NCBI GenBank assembly: GCA_965657335.1 | Contig: CBFHOH010000006.1 | Location: forward strand, 77,918-141,917 | DNA from: UBA4582 sp965657335 | GTDB lineage: Bacteria > Pseudomonadota > Gammaproteobacteria > Pseudomonadales > Azotimanducaceae | Direction of reading: 5' to 3' | DNA: 64,000 bases | Shown: piece by piece, positions 26,031-34,523 of the stretch | Layout: every line of letters begins with the position of its first letter | Position numbering within the stretch: the first letter of the stretch is position 1 | Position numbers and translations under genes: made by a program | Notes under the pieces: model-generated | The model's database searches: none | The model's input: only the letters and a program-made list of their open reading frames with translations | Told to the model about the DNA's origin: nothing

Positions 26031-26732
26031 TTAATTCAAGGTTAATTTGTCTTTCAATTTTCCAGCAGTTTCACTCAAGATTTGACTGACTCTAGATTCG
26101 GAAATATCCAGTATGGCGGCTATCTCCTTCAGATTCATTTCCTCTGTATAGTAGAGCGAAATGATGAGTTTTGTTCTCTCTGGTAGATTTTCGATGTGTT
26201 TCTGAAGTTCTACCAGAAGTTCAGATTGGTCATAAATGCTGGCCGGGTCAGAAGTTGTATCTTCCTCCTCTGCGTGCATGGAAGGTTGAGCTTCGACACT
26301 GATTGTCTCACTGCCCGACGCGATCAGGCGTTCCTTCTCAAAGGTGTGCATATCCTTGCCTAGGTAGCTAGCCATTTCCCTATTGGTAGGGTTTCTATTC
26401 AAACTGTTAGATAAATGTTCAAAGGTTGATGCTTGCTGACGTTTCAGAGATACAGTTGTCCGCGTTGCATACGAAAGGCGCCTTACCTCGTCCAGCATGG
26501 CACCCTTGATCCTAGTTTTAGCGTAAAGATCAAAAGCGACCTCTTTGCCTGCGTCATAAGACTTTTGCGCTTGCATCAGACCTTCTAAGCCAGACTGAAT
26601 TAGGTCATCGACCTCGACGGAATTTGGCAGTCTGGTTTTCAGGTAGAGTGCGGTTCTTTTGACGAGAGAGTAATGCTCTGGCAAAAGTTTGTTGCCGCTT
26701 TCGGTCGCTTTAAATGGCAGGCTGGATTTCAT
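26031..26732 (-). CDS. fliA: Flagellar sigma factor FliA (sigma-28)
   Basis: 233 residues, the usual FliA length. Region 2 is seen in EVDDLIQSGLEGLMQAQKSYD and FDLYAKTRIKGAMLDEVRR. Region 3 spans the middle. Region 4 ends in a helix-turn-helix (LKEIAAILDISESRVSQILSE). It directs RNA polymerase to late flagellar promoters and is held inactive by FlgM, encoded at 34912-35205. The window contains several promoters fitting its consensus (flgM, flgP, motA and two small genes). It lies 70 bases after fleN, the last recognised gene of the flhA-flhF-fleN-fliA series. No convincing ribosome site precedes the ATG. Confidence 0.95.
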   Translation of the reverse strand: MKSSLPFKATESGNKLLPEHYSLVKRTALYLKTRLPNSVEVDDLIQSGLEGLMQAQKSYDAGKEVAFDLYAKTRIKGAMLDEVRRLSYATRTTVSLKRQQASTFEHLSNSLNRNPTNREMASYLGKDMHTFEKERLIASGSETISVEAQPSMHAEEEDTTSDPASIYDQSELLVELQKHIENLPERTKLIISLYYTEEMNLKEIAAILDISESRVSQILSETAGKLKDKLTLN

Positions 26733-26802
26733 CGCTAGTAGCCACTATGAATGGGTCCATGTTTTTCAATAGCTTAACAAGTTTATTACGTCTCATAAAT
26801 AG

Positions 26803-27723
26803 TTAATTTAGCGCTAGAGACTTGCTCAATTGGTCTGCAATAAGCCTGATATCTTGCCATGCTAGGCTTTCCGGGTATAGTTTAGAAAGCGGAGATCGCG
26901 ATCTGATGGCGTTTAATACTTTGGGGTCTCTGCGAATTGACCCAAGATATTGAGTCGGCTCTGATAGAAAGCTCATGCATAGGCCATTCATTTTATTGAA
27001 TAGCAGTTTACCCTCGCTTTGATCGTCAACCTTGTTAGGTACCAAAAAAGTGGAGTCTAATCCGGATTTAGACTGTTGTATTTTCAACACGCCGTAAGCG
27101 TCGGCGANNNNNNNNNNNNNNNNNNNNNNNNNNNNNNNNNNNNNNNNNNNNNNNNNNNNNNNNNNNNNNNNNNNNNNNNNNNNNNNNNNNNNNNNNNNNN
27201 NNNNCACCTTGTTAGGTACCAAAAAAGTGGAGTCTAATCCGGATTTAGACTGTTGTATTTTCAACACGCCGTAAGCGTCGGCGATGGAGGAGGGTTCATC
27301 TAAAAAAATGATCAACCTGCTATCGCAGGAAGACAGTAAGTGCGTATTTTGCTGTGAAATACCTGCCGCAGTGTCCAGCAAAACGATCTGCTTAGGTGAG
27401 GCTTTTAGTAAATCAACCAAATCGGATAATGTTGGCGCGGATAAATTAGTCAGTGCCTCTGTACCCGAAGCGCCGGGAATTAGTCCGATACCGCCGTAAC
27501 AACTATGCTCAATTTGATCCAGCGTTAAATCTCCGGAAAGTAAATCTGATATCGTGTAAGCAGGCTTCACTCCTAACATCAGTTGGGCGTTCGCTAAACC
27601 AAGATCAGCATCGAGCACAAGGGTATCAAGCCCGCTTTTCTGTAAGGCTATTGCTAAATTTATGGTCATGGTGGTCTTACCGACACCTCCTTTACCGCTT
27701 GCAATACCAATAAGATGCGCCAT
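26803..27723 (-). CDS. fleN: Flagellar number regulator FleN (FlhG), MinD-like ATPase, split by a false gap
   Basis: Deviant Walker A GKGGVGKTT at residues 10-18, LDADLGLANAQ, and the MinD-type switch LLDTAAGIS are all present. FleN/FlhG is an ATPase that works against FlhF to keep flagellar number low and, in gammaproteobacteria, restrains the master activator FleQ/FlrA. The drawn gene contains 97 N and an exact 79-base repeat (27029-27107 equals 27206-27284). Removing 177 bases (27108-27284) joins the frame seamlessly and gives 247 residues, somewhat shorter than typical FleN (about 280). The duplication is therefore an assembly artefact. The start lies 11 bases after flhF, with AAGG upstream. 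Confidence 0.92.
   Translation of the reverse strand: MAHLIGIASGKGGVGKTTMTINLAIALQKSGLDTLVLDADLGLANAQLMLGVKPAYTISDLLSGDLTLDQIEHSCYGGIGLIPGASGTEALTNLSAPTLSDLVDLLKASPKQIVLLDTAAGISQQNTHLLSSCDSRLIIFLDEPSSIADAYGVLKIQQSKSGLDSTFLVPNKVXXXXXXXXXXXXXXXXXXXXXXXXXXXXXXXXXADAYGVLKIQQSKSGLDSTFLVPNKVDDQSEGKLLFNKMNGLCMSFLSEPTQYLGSIRRDPKVLNAIRSRSPLSKLYPESLAWQDIRLIADQLSKSLALN
27108..27204. other. Assembly gap (97 N) with duplicated flanks
   Basis: The 79 bases ending at 27107 recur exactly at 27206-27284. This is what unmerged overlapping contig ends look like. No sequence is probably missing. Confidence 0.9.
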
Positions 27724-27734
27724 TGTTCAGCCTT

Positions 27735-28652
27735 TTAGATTTTATGACCTGTTGAAGTGCCCGTGATCTTTACGTCGAGATTTGTCATTGCCAACAGTTT
27801 ACTTGGCAGGTCTTCGCAGAGATCAAGCCGGGTTAAGATAACAGAGTTTAATAGATTATAGTCTATGTTTGATCCCTTGGATAAGTACTCAATATCAGAA
27901 TCGGCGGCGATACATAGGTGACTTGTCTGATTGCAATCAAAATTTTCGAAATTTGGCTGGTTGATATGATTAATCGTGTCTATCTCCACGAGAACAAGAT
28001 CAAAAATAGCAGCCATTTTCGGCAGTATAAGGGCGAGTTGATCCAGCCCTACGGCCATAAAAGGAATGTCATTGCGCTCGGAGAAATTAGCCAAGGAATA
28101 ATCTAATGCCATACCCTCTATAGAAACACTGATAATTAGTGGTTTTGCCGCACCATTTTCTAATTTAGTGAGCGCAATTTTCTTGATTATCTGACTCTTT
28201 CCTGATCCAGGTGTGCCTAAAAATATATGGGACTGCTGCCACTTGCTATTGAGTTCAATTGCTTGCAAGTTAAAACCTGCTTCGTTTACTTTTGCGTCTA
28301 ACGAATCAAGTGAGATAGCTTGGTTCTCATGTTGGACCTTGATTTGCATGCTTTCCATAGAAGCTTTAAGAGTTTTAATCTCATTGTTCATCCTGCTCAG
28401 GACTTTCCAGGGGTCTTTGGATGGAGCAGAGCTCTTTGTCTCAAGGGAGCCATGTAGATGTTTTTTAAACCCGGGCTCTGTTGTCTCCTGCTCGACAACT
28501 TTTCCGTCATTTTCATCCTCAATTCCGATGATTACTTCAGTTTTGTTGCCAACCTTTTCGGTTGAGATAATCAGAGCATTATCCCCATGGATACTCCTTA
28601 TTTTCTCAAGAGCGAGTTTTGAATCGGCTTCTACGTAACGTTTAAGTTCCAT
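27735..28652 (-). CDS. flhF: FlhF-like SRP-family GTPase with degenerate catalytic motifs
   Basis: 305 residues from the ATG at 28652, where the N-terminus MELKRYVEADSKLALEKIR fits FlhF and a GAGGAAG lies just upstream. A long linker is followed by a G domain with an intact P loop (G146-TPGSGKS153). The region where FlhF has the G3 DTAG motif reads LVEIDTINHIN. The equivalent of TKLDE reads TRLDLC. The protein is shorter than usual FlhF (roughly 400 or more residues) and hydrolysis may be impaired. FlhF marks the pole for flagellar assembly and recruits FliF. Its place between flhA and fleN is the standard one. Confidence 0.88.
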   Translation of the reverse strand: MELKRYVEADSKLALEKIRSIHGDNALIISTEKVGNKTEVIIGIEDENDGKVVEQETTEPGFKKHLHGSLETKSSAPSKDPWKVLSRMNNEIKTLKASMESMQIKVQHENQAISLDSLDAKVNEAGFNLQAIELNSKWQQSHIFLGTPGSGKSQIIKKIALTKLENGAAKPLIISVSIEGMALDYSLANFSERNDIPFMAVGLDQLALILPKMAAIFDLVLVEIDTINHINQPNFENFDCNQTSHLCIAADSDIEYLSKGSNIDYNLLNSVILTRLDLCEDLPSKLLAMTNLDVKITGTSTGHKI

Positions 28653-28662
28653 CTTTTCTTCC

Positions 28663-30780
28663 TCAGAGGTCTCTATCATTTAATTCAATGGTTTGGACGA
28701 TCCTTATAGACTGATCGTCAGGGATTTCTCGATATGAAAGCACCGATAGTTCTTGTTTGGCCCGCATCAATAGTCTGGCTAACCAGCTACGAATCGTAGG
28801 AGAGACAACTAAAATCGGGTATTTTTCTTCTTTTTCCATCTCCTCAACAATTTCAGAAATTGAACTGAAAAAGCTTTGAGACAGGTTAGGTTCAAGCGCA
28901 ACATCCTCAATAGATTGCGCGTTTGAAATTAGGTCATTCAATAGCTGTTCTAGGCTCGGTTCGAGTGTCATTACCTCGAGCGGGTGGTCCGGTTCACTTA
29001 TTTCATGGATGATCAATCGACCGAGTTTGATTCTAACTAACGCGGTGAGTCTTTCGGCATCTTTCGAAAACCCTGCACCCTCGGAAAGTGTCTCGAGAAT
29101 CGTTCGCATGTCTTTAAGGGGAACCCCCTCTGATAGCAGGTTTTGCAGTATTTTCACCAAAGTGCTGAGACTCAATTGATCAGGGATGAAATCCTCAAGT
29201 AATTTTGGCGAGTTTTCAGCAATCCTGTCGATAAGCTGCTGCGCGATATCAAAGGTCATTAGCTCGTCAGCATTCGATCTCAGGATTGAATTCATATGAG
29301 TTGCAATCACCGATGCCGCATCAACCACGGTATAACCCAAGGCTTGTGCGTATTCTTTATCTTCTGTTTTGATCCAAACAGCGTCTAATCCAAAAGCGGG
29401 GTCTTTCGTTGGTATGCCGTCAATTTCCTCGTAAACACTCCCTGGATTGATGGCGAGATCACGACCTATTTCTATTAGGCCCTTACCTCTGCTTGTGCCG
29501 TTTAGGACAATGCGATACTCAGTGGGAGGATTGTCTAGATTGTCTCTGATTCTTATGGTCGGAAGTAGAAACCCAAGATCAGAGGACATTTTTTTTCTAA
29601 TGCCTTTTGCTCTCTGTAATAGGCTACTGTTGTGTTCAGAATCGATCAATGAAATAAGGCCGTAACCTAATTCAATGCTGATAACATCAACTTGGCCTGC
29701 ATCATCCCAATCAAGCTCCAGAAGTTCACTTGGCGAAGAAGGGTCTTCAGCAACAATAGCAGCCTCTTCAGCTTCATCTATTTTTGCAAGATTCTTTTTC
29801 AGGAAGTAGGCGATGGCGAGAGACGATACCCCCAGCACTAAAAATACTGCATTGGGCATGCCGGGTATGACGCCAAGAATAGTCAGTGTGCCGCCGGCAA
29901 TAGCAAATGCAACTGGATTGCCAAGTTGCCTAGTGGCTTGTTGTGGAGCAGATTCTGAAGTCGATACCCTCGAGACGATGAGTGCTGTCGCTAACGATAA
30001 TATCAGCGCGGGTAATTGTGCGACCAGGCCGTCGCCAATCGTTAATAGCAAATAGGCCCTAGATGCATCCGCGAAGCTTAGGTCATGTTGCAACATGCCA
30101 ATCGCCAATCCGCCGACCAAATTGATCATTAGAATCAGCAGGCCAGCGACGGCATCTCCTCTGACAAATTTTGATGCTCCGTCCATAGAACCATAAAAAT
30201 CTGATTCTTGAGATACCTGTGCTCTGCGATCCCTTGCTGTGTCTTGATCGATTACGCCAGCGTTCAGATCAGCATCAATTGCCATCTGTTTCCCCGGTAA
30301 GGCATCTAGCGTGAAGCGAGCAATCACTTCAGACACTCTGCCAGCACCCTTGGTGATTACGATGAAGTTAATGATCATCAAGATCGCAAATACAATAAAA
30401 CCAACAGCGTAGTTTCCTCCAATCACAAATTGACCAAATGCCTCGATCACTTTGCCCGCAGCGGCTCCGCCCTGGTGACCTTCGAGCAGGACGACCCTGG
30501 TTGAGGCCACGTTAAGCCCGAGTCGCATCGTAGTCGCAAAAAGTATGACGATGGGGAACGCAGAAAAATCAAGTGGGCTGGCAGTGTTTATTGCCACCAT
30601 AATGATGAGTAGGGCGAGAATAATGTTGATCGAAAAGAATATATCCAACATCAATGCCGGCATCGGAAGGATGAGTAAAGCAAGAATAAGTAATACCACG
30701 GCAGGTACTGCCAAAGAGCTCCACTGGAAATTTGCACCGAATTGTCGAAAACTCGTCAATTTGTCCCAAGTAAATTCCAT
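28663..30780 (-). CDS. flhA: Flagellar export gate protein FlhA
   Basis: 705 residues, normal for FlhA. Eight membrane helices fill the first half. The FHIPEP-type cytoplasmic loop contains GAGRVSEVIARFTLDALPGKQMAIDADLNAG, and the acidic C-terminal cytoplasmic domain (about 350-705) binds chaperone-substrate complexes. It forms the nonameric ring of the type III export gate under the basal body. It is the first gene of the minus-strand unit flhA-flhF-fleN-fliA. A sigma-54 type promoter lies 66 bases upstream and AAGGGG precedes the ATG. flhB and the fli export genes are not in this window. Confidence 0.96.
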   Translation of the reverse strand: MEFTWDKLTSFRQFGANFQWSSLAVPAVVLLILALLILPMPALMLDIFFSINIILALLIIMVAINTASPLDFSAFPIVILFATTMRLGLNVASTRVVLLEGHQGGAAAGKVIEAFGQFVIGGNYAVGFIVFAILMIINFIVITKGAGRVSEVIARFTLDALPGKQMAIDADLNAGVIDQDTARDRRAQVSQESDFYGSMDGASKFVRGDAVAGLLILMINLVGGLAIGMLQHDLSFADASRAYLLLTIGDGLVAQLPALILSLATALIVSRVSTSESAPQQATRQLGNPVAFAIAGGTLTILGVIPGMPNAVFLVLGVSSLAIAYFLKKNLAKIDEAEEAAIVAEDPSSPSELLELDWDDAGQVDVISIELGYGLISLIDSEHNSSLLQRAKGIRKKMSSDLGFLLPTIRIRDNLDNPPTEYRIVLNGTSRGKGLIEIGRDLAINPGSVYEEIDGIPTKDPAFGLDAVWIKTEDKEYAQALGYTVVDAASVIATHMNSILRSNADELMTFDIAQQLIDRIAENSPKLLEDFIPDQLSLSTLVKILQNLLSEGVPLKDMRTILETLSEGAGFSKDAERLTALVRIKLGRLIIHEISEPDHPLEVMTLEPSLEQLLNDLISNAQSIEDVALEPNLSQSFFSSISEIVEEMEKEEKYPILVVSPTIRSWLARLLMRAKQELSVLSYREIPDDQSIRIVQTIELNDRDL

Positions 30781-30845
30781 AAAACCCCTTCAATTGTCGT
30801 CTTTTGCCCAAATCAAGACAGATTAGCCGCTAGTCGAAGAGTTAA

Positions 30846-30862
30846 TGCAGGAACCATGCCCA
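30846..30862 (-). promoter_or_regulatory. Sigma-54 type promoter of the flhA operon
   Basis: The minus strand reads TGGGCATGGTTCCTGCA. GG and GC are exactly ten bases apart, as in GGCAY-N-TTGC promoters; one T of the -12 block is C. It is 66 bases before the flhA start. Confidence 0.55.
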
Positions 30863-30865
30863 CAT

Positions 30866-30892
30866 TAAAGAAAATTGCCTCGCAACCGATTA
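30866..30892 (+). promoter_or_regulatory. Sigma-28 type promoter of the flgP operon
   Basis: TAAA (30866-30869, followed by G), 15 bases, then ACCGATTA (30885-30892). The same -10 octamer and spacing occur before flgM and one of the small 57899/52877 paralogues. Confidence 0.6.
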
Positions 30893-30926
30893 AAACACTG
30901 TGAAGAAACGAGTTTAGGGTGTTTGT

Positions 30927-31373
30927 ATGTACAGAATTTTCTTATTTGCCGCATTTTTGCTGATGCTAGGCGGGTGTGTCACAAACCATTACGTACCTGG
31001 TATTAATAAAATGCATGCTGAGGCTATCACTGGCGTCGGTTATGCGGTGATTGCTGCTCAATCCGGTCAATCTGAAGAAGAAAAACGGTTGATGGCGGCA
31101 AAGGCCTCAAAGCTCGAGGCTTACAAGTCGCTCGTAGAGCAAATTTATGGCCAATACATTGAAGTCAACGGTTTGATGTCGTCTTCGAAGGTCGTGGAAG
31201 AGTCTCTGAGATCAAAAGTTGAAGGCATTATCTATGGCGCTGAACTGGTAAGTATCCGACCAGTTGGTGGACACAGTTATGAGACGACGTTGAGAATAGG
31301 TGGTGAAGCAGTGGCTGATTTGGTTGCTGGAAGTGAAGCAGGATCGCAATCGGGCGCTGCTGGCGGCGATTAG
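30927..31373 (+). CDS. flgP: Flagellar outer-membrane lipoprotein FlgP (LPP20 family)
   Basis: 148 residues. A signal peptide ends with the lipobox LGGC (Cys17). The LPP20-type domain follows, with a helical stretch (EEEKRLMAAKASKLEAYKSLVEQIYG) and closing strands (YETTLRIGGEAVADLV). In Vibrio and related bacteria FlgP and its partners form the H ring or outer-membrane discs around the flagellar base that support high torque. It precedes flgT by 68 bases, which supports this reading. It is divergent from flhA, with a sigma-28 type promoter in between. Confidence 0.82.
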   Translation: MYRIFLFAAFLLMLGGCVTNHYVPGINKMHAEAITGVGYAVIAAQSGQSEEEKRLMAAKASKLEAYKSLVEQIYGQYIEVNGLMSSSKVVEESLRSKVEGIIYGAELVSIRPVGGHSYETTLRIGGEAVADLVAGSEAGSQSGAAGGD

Positions 31374-31441
31374 AATACAAAATTAGCATAGCGTTAATGA
31401 ACGGCTGTGTAGGTTTTCAGTCGTTCTATGGGAGCAAAAAC

Positions 31442-32554
31442 ATGATGAATCGTCTAGGTTCTTGTAAAAGAGTCCCTATTGTCCTGTTTTTTTCACTTCT
31501 GTGTAGCCTGCACGGCTCGGCCAGTCTCGCAGAAACAGAATTAGCGCTTGAAGACTTTAGGAGCGCAATTTTTAAGTTAGCCATCGGGGAAAGTGCTCAC
31601 ATTCGTTCGATGGGTTTGATGACCAATTCAAAGATAATCGCCGATTCAACCATCTATCAGACAGATTTGGCCCTAGACAAGCTTGAGTTTGATTTAGCGG
31701 AGAGTCATCGTGGCTCAAACGCAGGCCTCGTCGCTAAAATCGACAAAAACAGTCACCTAACGACATCCCCAGACTTGTGTGCCTCGCAAAGCCAAGGTCA
31801 GCCATTTAGGTTGAATTTCAATGAGGTCTTTCTTCATCCTTCCTACCCTTCCGCGGCTATCATCAATGCAGGCAGGTCAACGGGTCAGGCAGTGCGGGCG
31901 CGAATTTTTGGTGATGCTGGTTTATTACTTGCGAGCGATCGAAGTACTGGCTACCAATGGATGTCACAGGGATCGCGTGATGTCGACCAGTTAACACTTG
32001 AGTCGATTGTTAAAATAGAAGAAAAAGCCAGACCTTCAGGGTTAGGTCGATATGTAACAGCAACAATTTCTTCTGTAATGCCGAAAAATCCGGGAGCAGT
32101 AAAGGTACAAGGAGAGCTTAAGCTCATGAAAGGCGCTGAAATCTTGGGTGCCTGGCACTGGCGTCTAAAAATACCTTACGACGAGATTTTCTTGATTTCT
32201 GGGAATAGAGATCGTCTGGCAGACAGGTTGGATTTTATTAACGACATAAAAGCCGAAATTCTGGCGCAGTTGAATTGTATTGACAGAGAACCCTACCGCG
32301 TTGCGATCGCCGGTGAAACACTCAGGCTAAATGCGGGTGAAGCTGACGGTTTTAGGATAGGCGATCGGTTTTTATTGTTTCCTGGTAACGAGATTTTTAA
32401 GAGTCATGGCATCGCCTCTGCTTTGGAGAGCGTAGCCATTGCTGAAATAGTTCGATCCAATCAACAAAGCGCACTGTTGCATATGGTTGAGGGGGATTTA
32501 AACTTGAGAAGCGGAGCAGTAATGAATGCTAAGTCGATACGGTTAATGTTATGA
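31442..32554 (+). CDS. flgT: Flagellar H-ring assembly protein FlgT
   Basis: 371 residues from the ATG at 31442 (GGAG eight bases upstream; the frame opens further upstream at 31397, but those residues precede the signal peptide). The signal peptide ends at ASLA. The N, middle and C-terminal domain series of FlgT is suggested, and the C-terminal motif RLNAGEADGFRIGDRFLLFPG is characteristic. FlgT forms the H ring outside the L and P rings and is needed for MotX/MotY and sodium-stator function in Vibrio. The presence here of PomA/PomB-like stators fits this. The stop overlaps the next start by four bases. Confidence 0.82.
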   Translation: MMNRLGSCKRVPIVLFFSLLCSLHGSASLAETELALEDFRSAIFKLAIGESAHIRSMGLMTNSKIIADSTIYQTDLALDKLEFDLAESHRGSNAGLVAKIDKNSHLTTSPDLCASQSQGQPFRLNFNEVFLHPSYPSAAIINAGRSTGQAVRARIFGDAGLLLASDRSTGYQWMSQGSRDVDQLTLESIVKIEEKARPSGLGRYVTATISSVMPKNPGAVKVQGELKLMKGAEILGAWHWRLKIPYDEIFLISGNRDRLADRLDFINDIKAEILAQLNCIDREPYRVAIAGETLRLNAGEADGFRIGDRFLLFPGNEIFKSHGIASALESVAIAEIVRSNQQSALLHMVEGDLNLRSGAVMNAKSIRLML

Positions 32555-33156
32555 ATAAAATGATTTCTTTGTGCGCACCTCTCCTGCTTGGCTCAGTTTT
32601 CCTTGCGAGTTGCACTTCCAGTGCTATCACATCGACAACACCTGCTAGTGATATAGCCGTAAATGGCCAAGCAGACGCTAGCCCGGCAAATTCAAGTCTG
32701 ACGAAAGTACTGGAGGATGATGAAGCTTTTGGCACTGGCGAAGCAACCAAAGGTGCTAAAAAAAATGTCGAATTGTCTAAAGCGCTTGAGAGGATGTTGT
32801 CTGATCTGAAGAAAGCAGTTAACGAATCAGTATCAAATGGCGATATCAGTCAAATTGATGAAGATGGTTACTATTTGGTGAAGCGGGGCGATAGTTTATC
32901 GAAGATCATCGAGCGAGTGATCTCTAAGACAGATATAAACGGTGACTTTCTCAAAAAAGCCTTTGTCGCCGCTAACCCGAAAGCGTTTAAGAGAGCTAAC
33001 CCAAATTGGCTTTATGCCAATTCAAAGCTAAGGCTACCCACAGAGAAAGATTTCAGAAAGCTGGTTTTCAAGCGCGGAAACAAAAATTCAGGGAAGAATA
33101 ATCAAACGACCGATCCGTATGAGGATTGGATTCAGTATCCCATGGTAGACCCTTGA
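32551..33156 (+). CDS. Lipoprotein with a LysM/FimV-like domain
   Basis: 201 residues. Lipobox LASC (Cys21), a low-complexity stretch, a helix rich in Leu and Lys (about 70-95), then a LysM-like module YYLVKRGDSLSKIIERV through AANPKAFKRANPNWLYANSKLRLP (about 105-168) of the variant found in FimV. This should bind peptidoglycan and would place the protein in the periplasm at the outer membrane. ATGA overlap with flgT and a TTGA overlap with the next gene make it an integral member of the flgP-flgT operon. A flagellar role is inferred from context. Confidence 0.75.
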   Translation: MNKMISLCAPLLLGSVFLASCTSSAITSTTPASDIAVNGQADASPANSSLTKVLEDDEAFGTGEATKGAKKNVELSKALERMLSDLKKAVNESVSNGDISQIDEDGYYLVKRGDSLSKIIERVISKTDINGDFLKKAFVAANPKAFKRANPNWLYANSKLRLPTEKDFRKLVFKRGNKNSGKNNQTTDPYEDWIQYPMVDP

Positions 33157-34256
33157 TTAGCGCAGACTCTGTTAATCAACCGATCAGGGTAAATGCGACC
33201 TATTCGCAGGGTGGCAGTTCGGTCTACACCCTAAGGCTAGAGCCTCCTGAAGCAAGATCACTTGGATTGAGAGAAGGGCAGTCAGTCAACGGGGTCATTG
33301 CTAACAGAGCAGACGGTAACGTTTTTATAACAGCAGGATCGAAAGCGACAATCATGTTGCCGAGTAATTTCGCTGCAGTTGAAGGTAAAGCGAGTTTCGT
33401 CGCCACCGCGCTGGTTGGTGGCTCAATGCTGCTCTCCTTGCAGGCCGACAGAGAGCGCAAAATAGCGTCGCGACCTTCGATAGATAGAATTCACAGCCTG
33501 TTAGGGCGTGCCATGCAAAACACCTCGATGTCCGGCTTGTTTAGTTTTTCGAAAATGACGAATATGCTCGCGAGAGAGCCAGGGCTAGCGCGGATCTTCA
33601 ATGGTTTTCAAATCTCCTCGTTCGGGCCTAACGCACAAACTGCCGAAGCCTTGAAGTCTACGCTCTACCAAAGTGGTTTATTTCATGAATCCGAAGTCTC
33701 TAAACAAAGTAAGCCACCCTTAAATTTGAAGGCTTTTCTGCTACTGCTCAAAAGATCACATATCAACTTTGGAGCCGATCTGGGTCAGCTAAACTCAGCT
33801 CTGGATGAGCTAGAGTCATTTCAACTTGAAGCACTTGGAAATCAATTAAATAGAAATACCGTGCTAAATTGGCTGATTCCCGTGCTTAATGATTGGCCAA
33901 TACTGGCCCAACTAGAATCGAAAGAGGGTGGCGAAGACGGTACGGAAGATGACCAGCAGAAAGAATGGAAAATTGATTTAAGTGTGAATTTGAGCGAGTC
34001 AGAGCGTCTGGATGTTTCTCTCATTGTCTCCGACAAGGAGGAGGTGAGGGTTAACTGCTGGACAGGTGATTTAGATTTTTATCATGCGGCTTTGGATCAT
34101 TTGGACTGGCTCAAGTCTCAGTTCGGAGAGTTGGGCATCAGCTTGCACGAGATCAATCTTTTCCCAGTCTCAAAGAGAGTAGAAGCAACGGCAAAGCAAA
34201 TTGGATATGGCGAGGATCTTGTGAAAACAACGAACGGGATAAGCTTCGATGTATGA
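33153..34256 (+). CDS. FliK-like hook-length-control domain protein
   Basis: 367 residues from a TTG at 33153 that shares bases with the preceding TGA (TTGA). Another in-frame TTG lies at 33126. The first part is a beta-rich segment (YSQGGSSVYTLRLEPPEARSLGL, GQSVNGVIANR). The C-terminal region (about 285-350) has the pattern of the FliK C-terminal domain (LSVNLSESERLDVSLIV, VRVNCWTGDLDFYHAALDHLDWLKSQFGELGISLHEINLFP). FliK C-domains bind FlhB to switch export from rod/hook to filament substrates. The next gene is a free-standing FlhB C-domain homologue, so the two probably act together. It may be a FliK paralogue, since a main fliK usually sits in the fli cluster. Confidence 0.75.
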   Translation: MISADSVNQPIRVNATYSQGGSSVYTLRLEPPEARSLGLREGQSVNGVIANRADGNVFITAGSKATIMLPSNFAAVEGKASFVATALVGGSMLLSLQADRERKIASRPSIDRIHSLLGRAMQNTSMSGLFSFSKMTNMLAREPGLARIFNGFQISSFGPNAQTAEALKSTLYQSGLFHESEVSKQSKPPLNLKAFLLLLKRSHINFGADLGQLNSALDELESFQLEALGNQLNRNTVLNWLIPVLNDWPILAQLESKEGGEDGTEDDQQKEWKIDLSVNLSESERLDVSLIVSDKEEVRVNCWTGDLDFYHAALDHLDWLKSQFGELGISLHEINLFPVSKRVEATAKQIGYGEDLVKTTNGISFDV

Positions 34257-34518
34257 AGGAATGGAGAAAAAAATTGCGGTAGCGCTTTTGTACGACCGCA
34301 TTAAAGCCCCAACGCTGACGGCTAAGGGGGCTGGAGATTTGGCAGAAGAAATTGTAAAGAAGGCCGAGGAAGCCGATGTGCCGATCACCGAAGACAGAAT
34401 GTTGGCTGCCACGCTCGCTCAGCTCGAACTTAATGAAGAGATTCCTGAAAGTCTTTTTAAATCAGTGGCGATTGTGTTGGCCTGGGTTTACCGCTTGCAG
34501 GGTAAAACACCGTGGTGA
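34249..34518 (+). CDS. FlhB C-terminal-domain homologue (FlhX-like)
   Basis: 89 residues corresponding to the cytoplasmic substrate-specificity domain of FlhB/YscU without membrane helices: KKIAVALLYDRIKAPTLTAKG, then AEEIVKKAEEADVPITED. FlhB has NPTH at its autocleavage site. Here the equivalent stretch lacks that motif, as expected for a protein that mimics the already separated fragment. It overlaps the FliK-like gene by eight bases. Known relatives can substitute for the FlhB C-fragment. A role in substrate switching is inferred. Confidence 0.85.
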   Translation: MYEGMEKKIAVALLYDRIKAPTLTAKGAGDLAEEIVKKAEEADVPITEDRMLAATLAQLELNEEIPESLFKSVAIVLAWVYRLQGKTPW

Positions 34519-34523
34519 TTGCT

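Noticed and set aside
27029..27284. A genuine tandem duplication within fleN
   Set aside because: The exact 79-base copy sits directly on both sides of an N run and its removal restores a normal FleN frame, so it is an assembly join.
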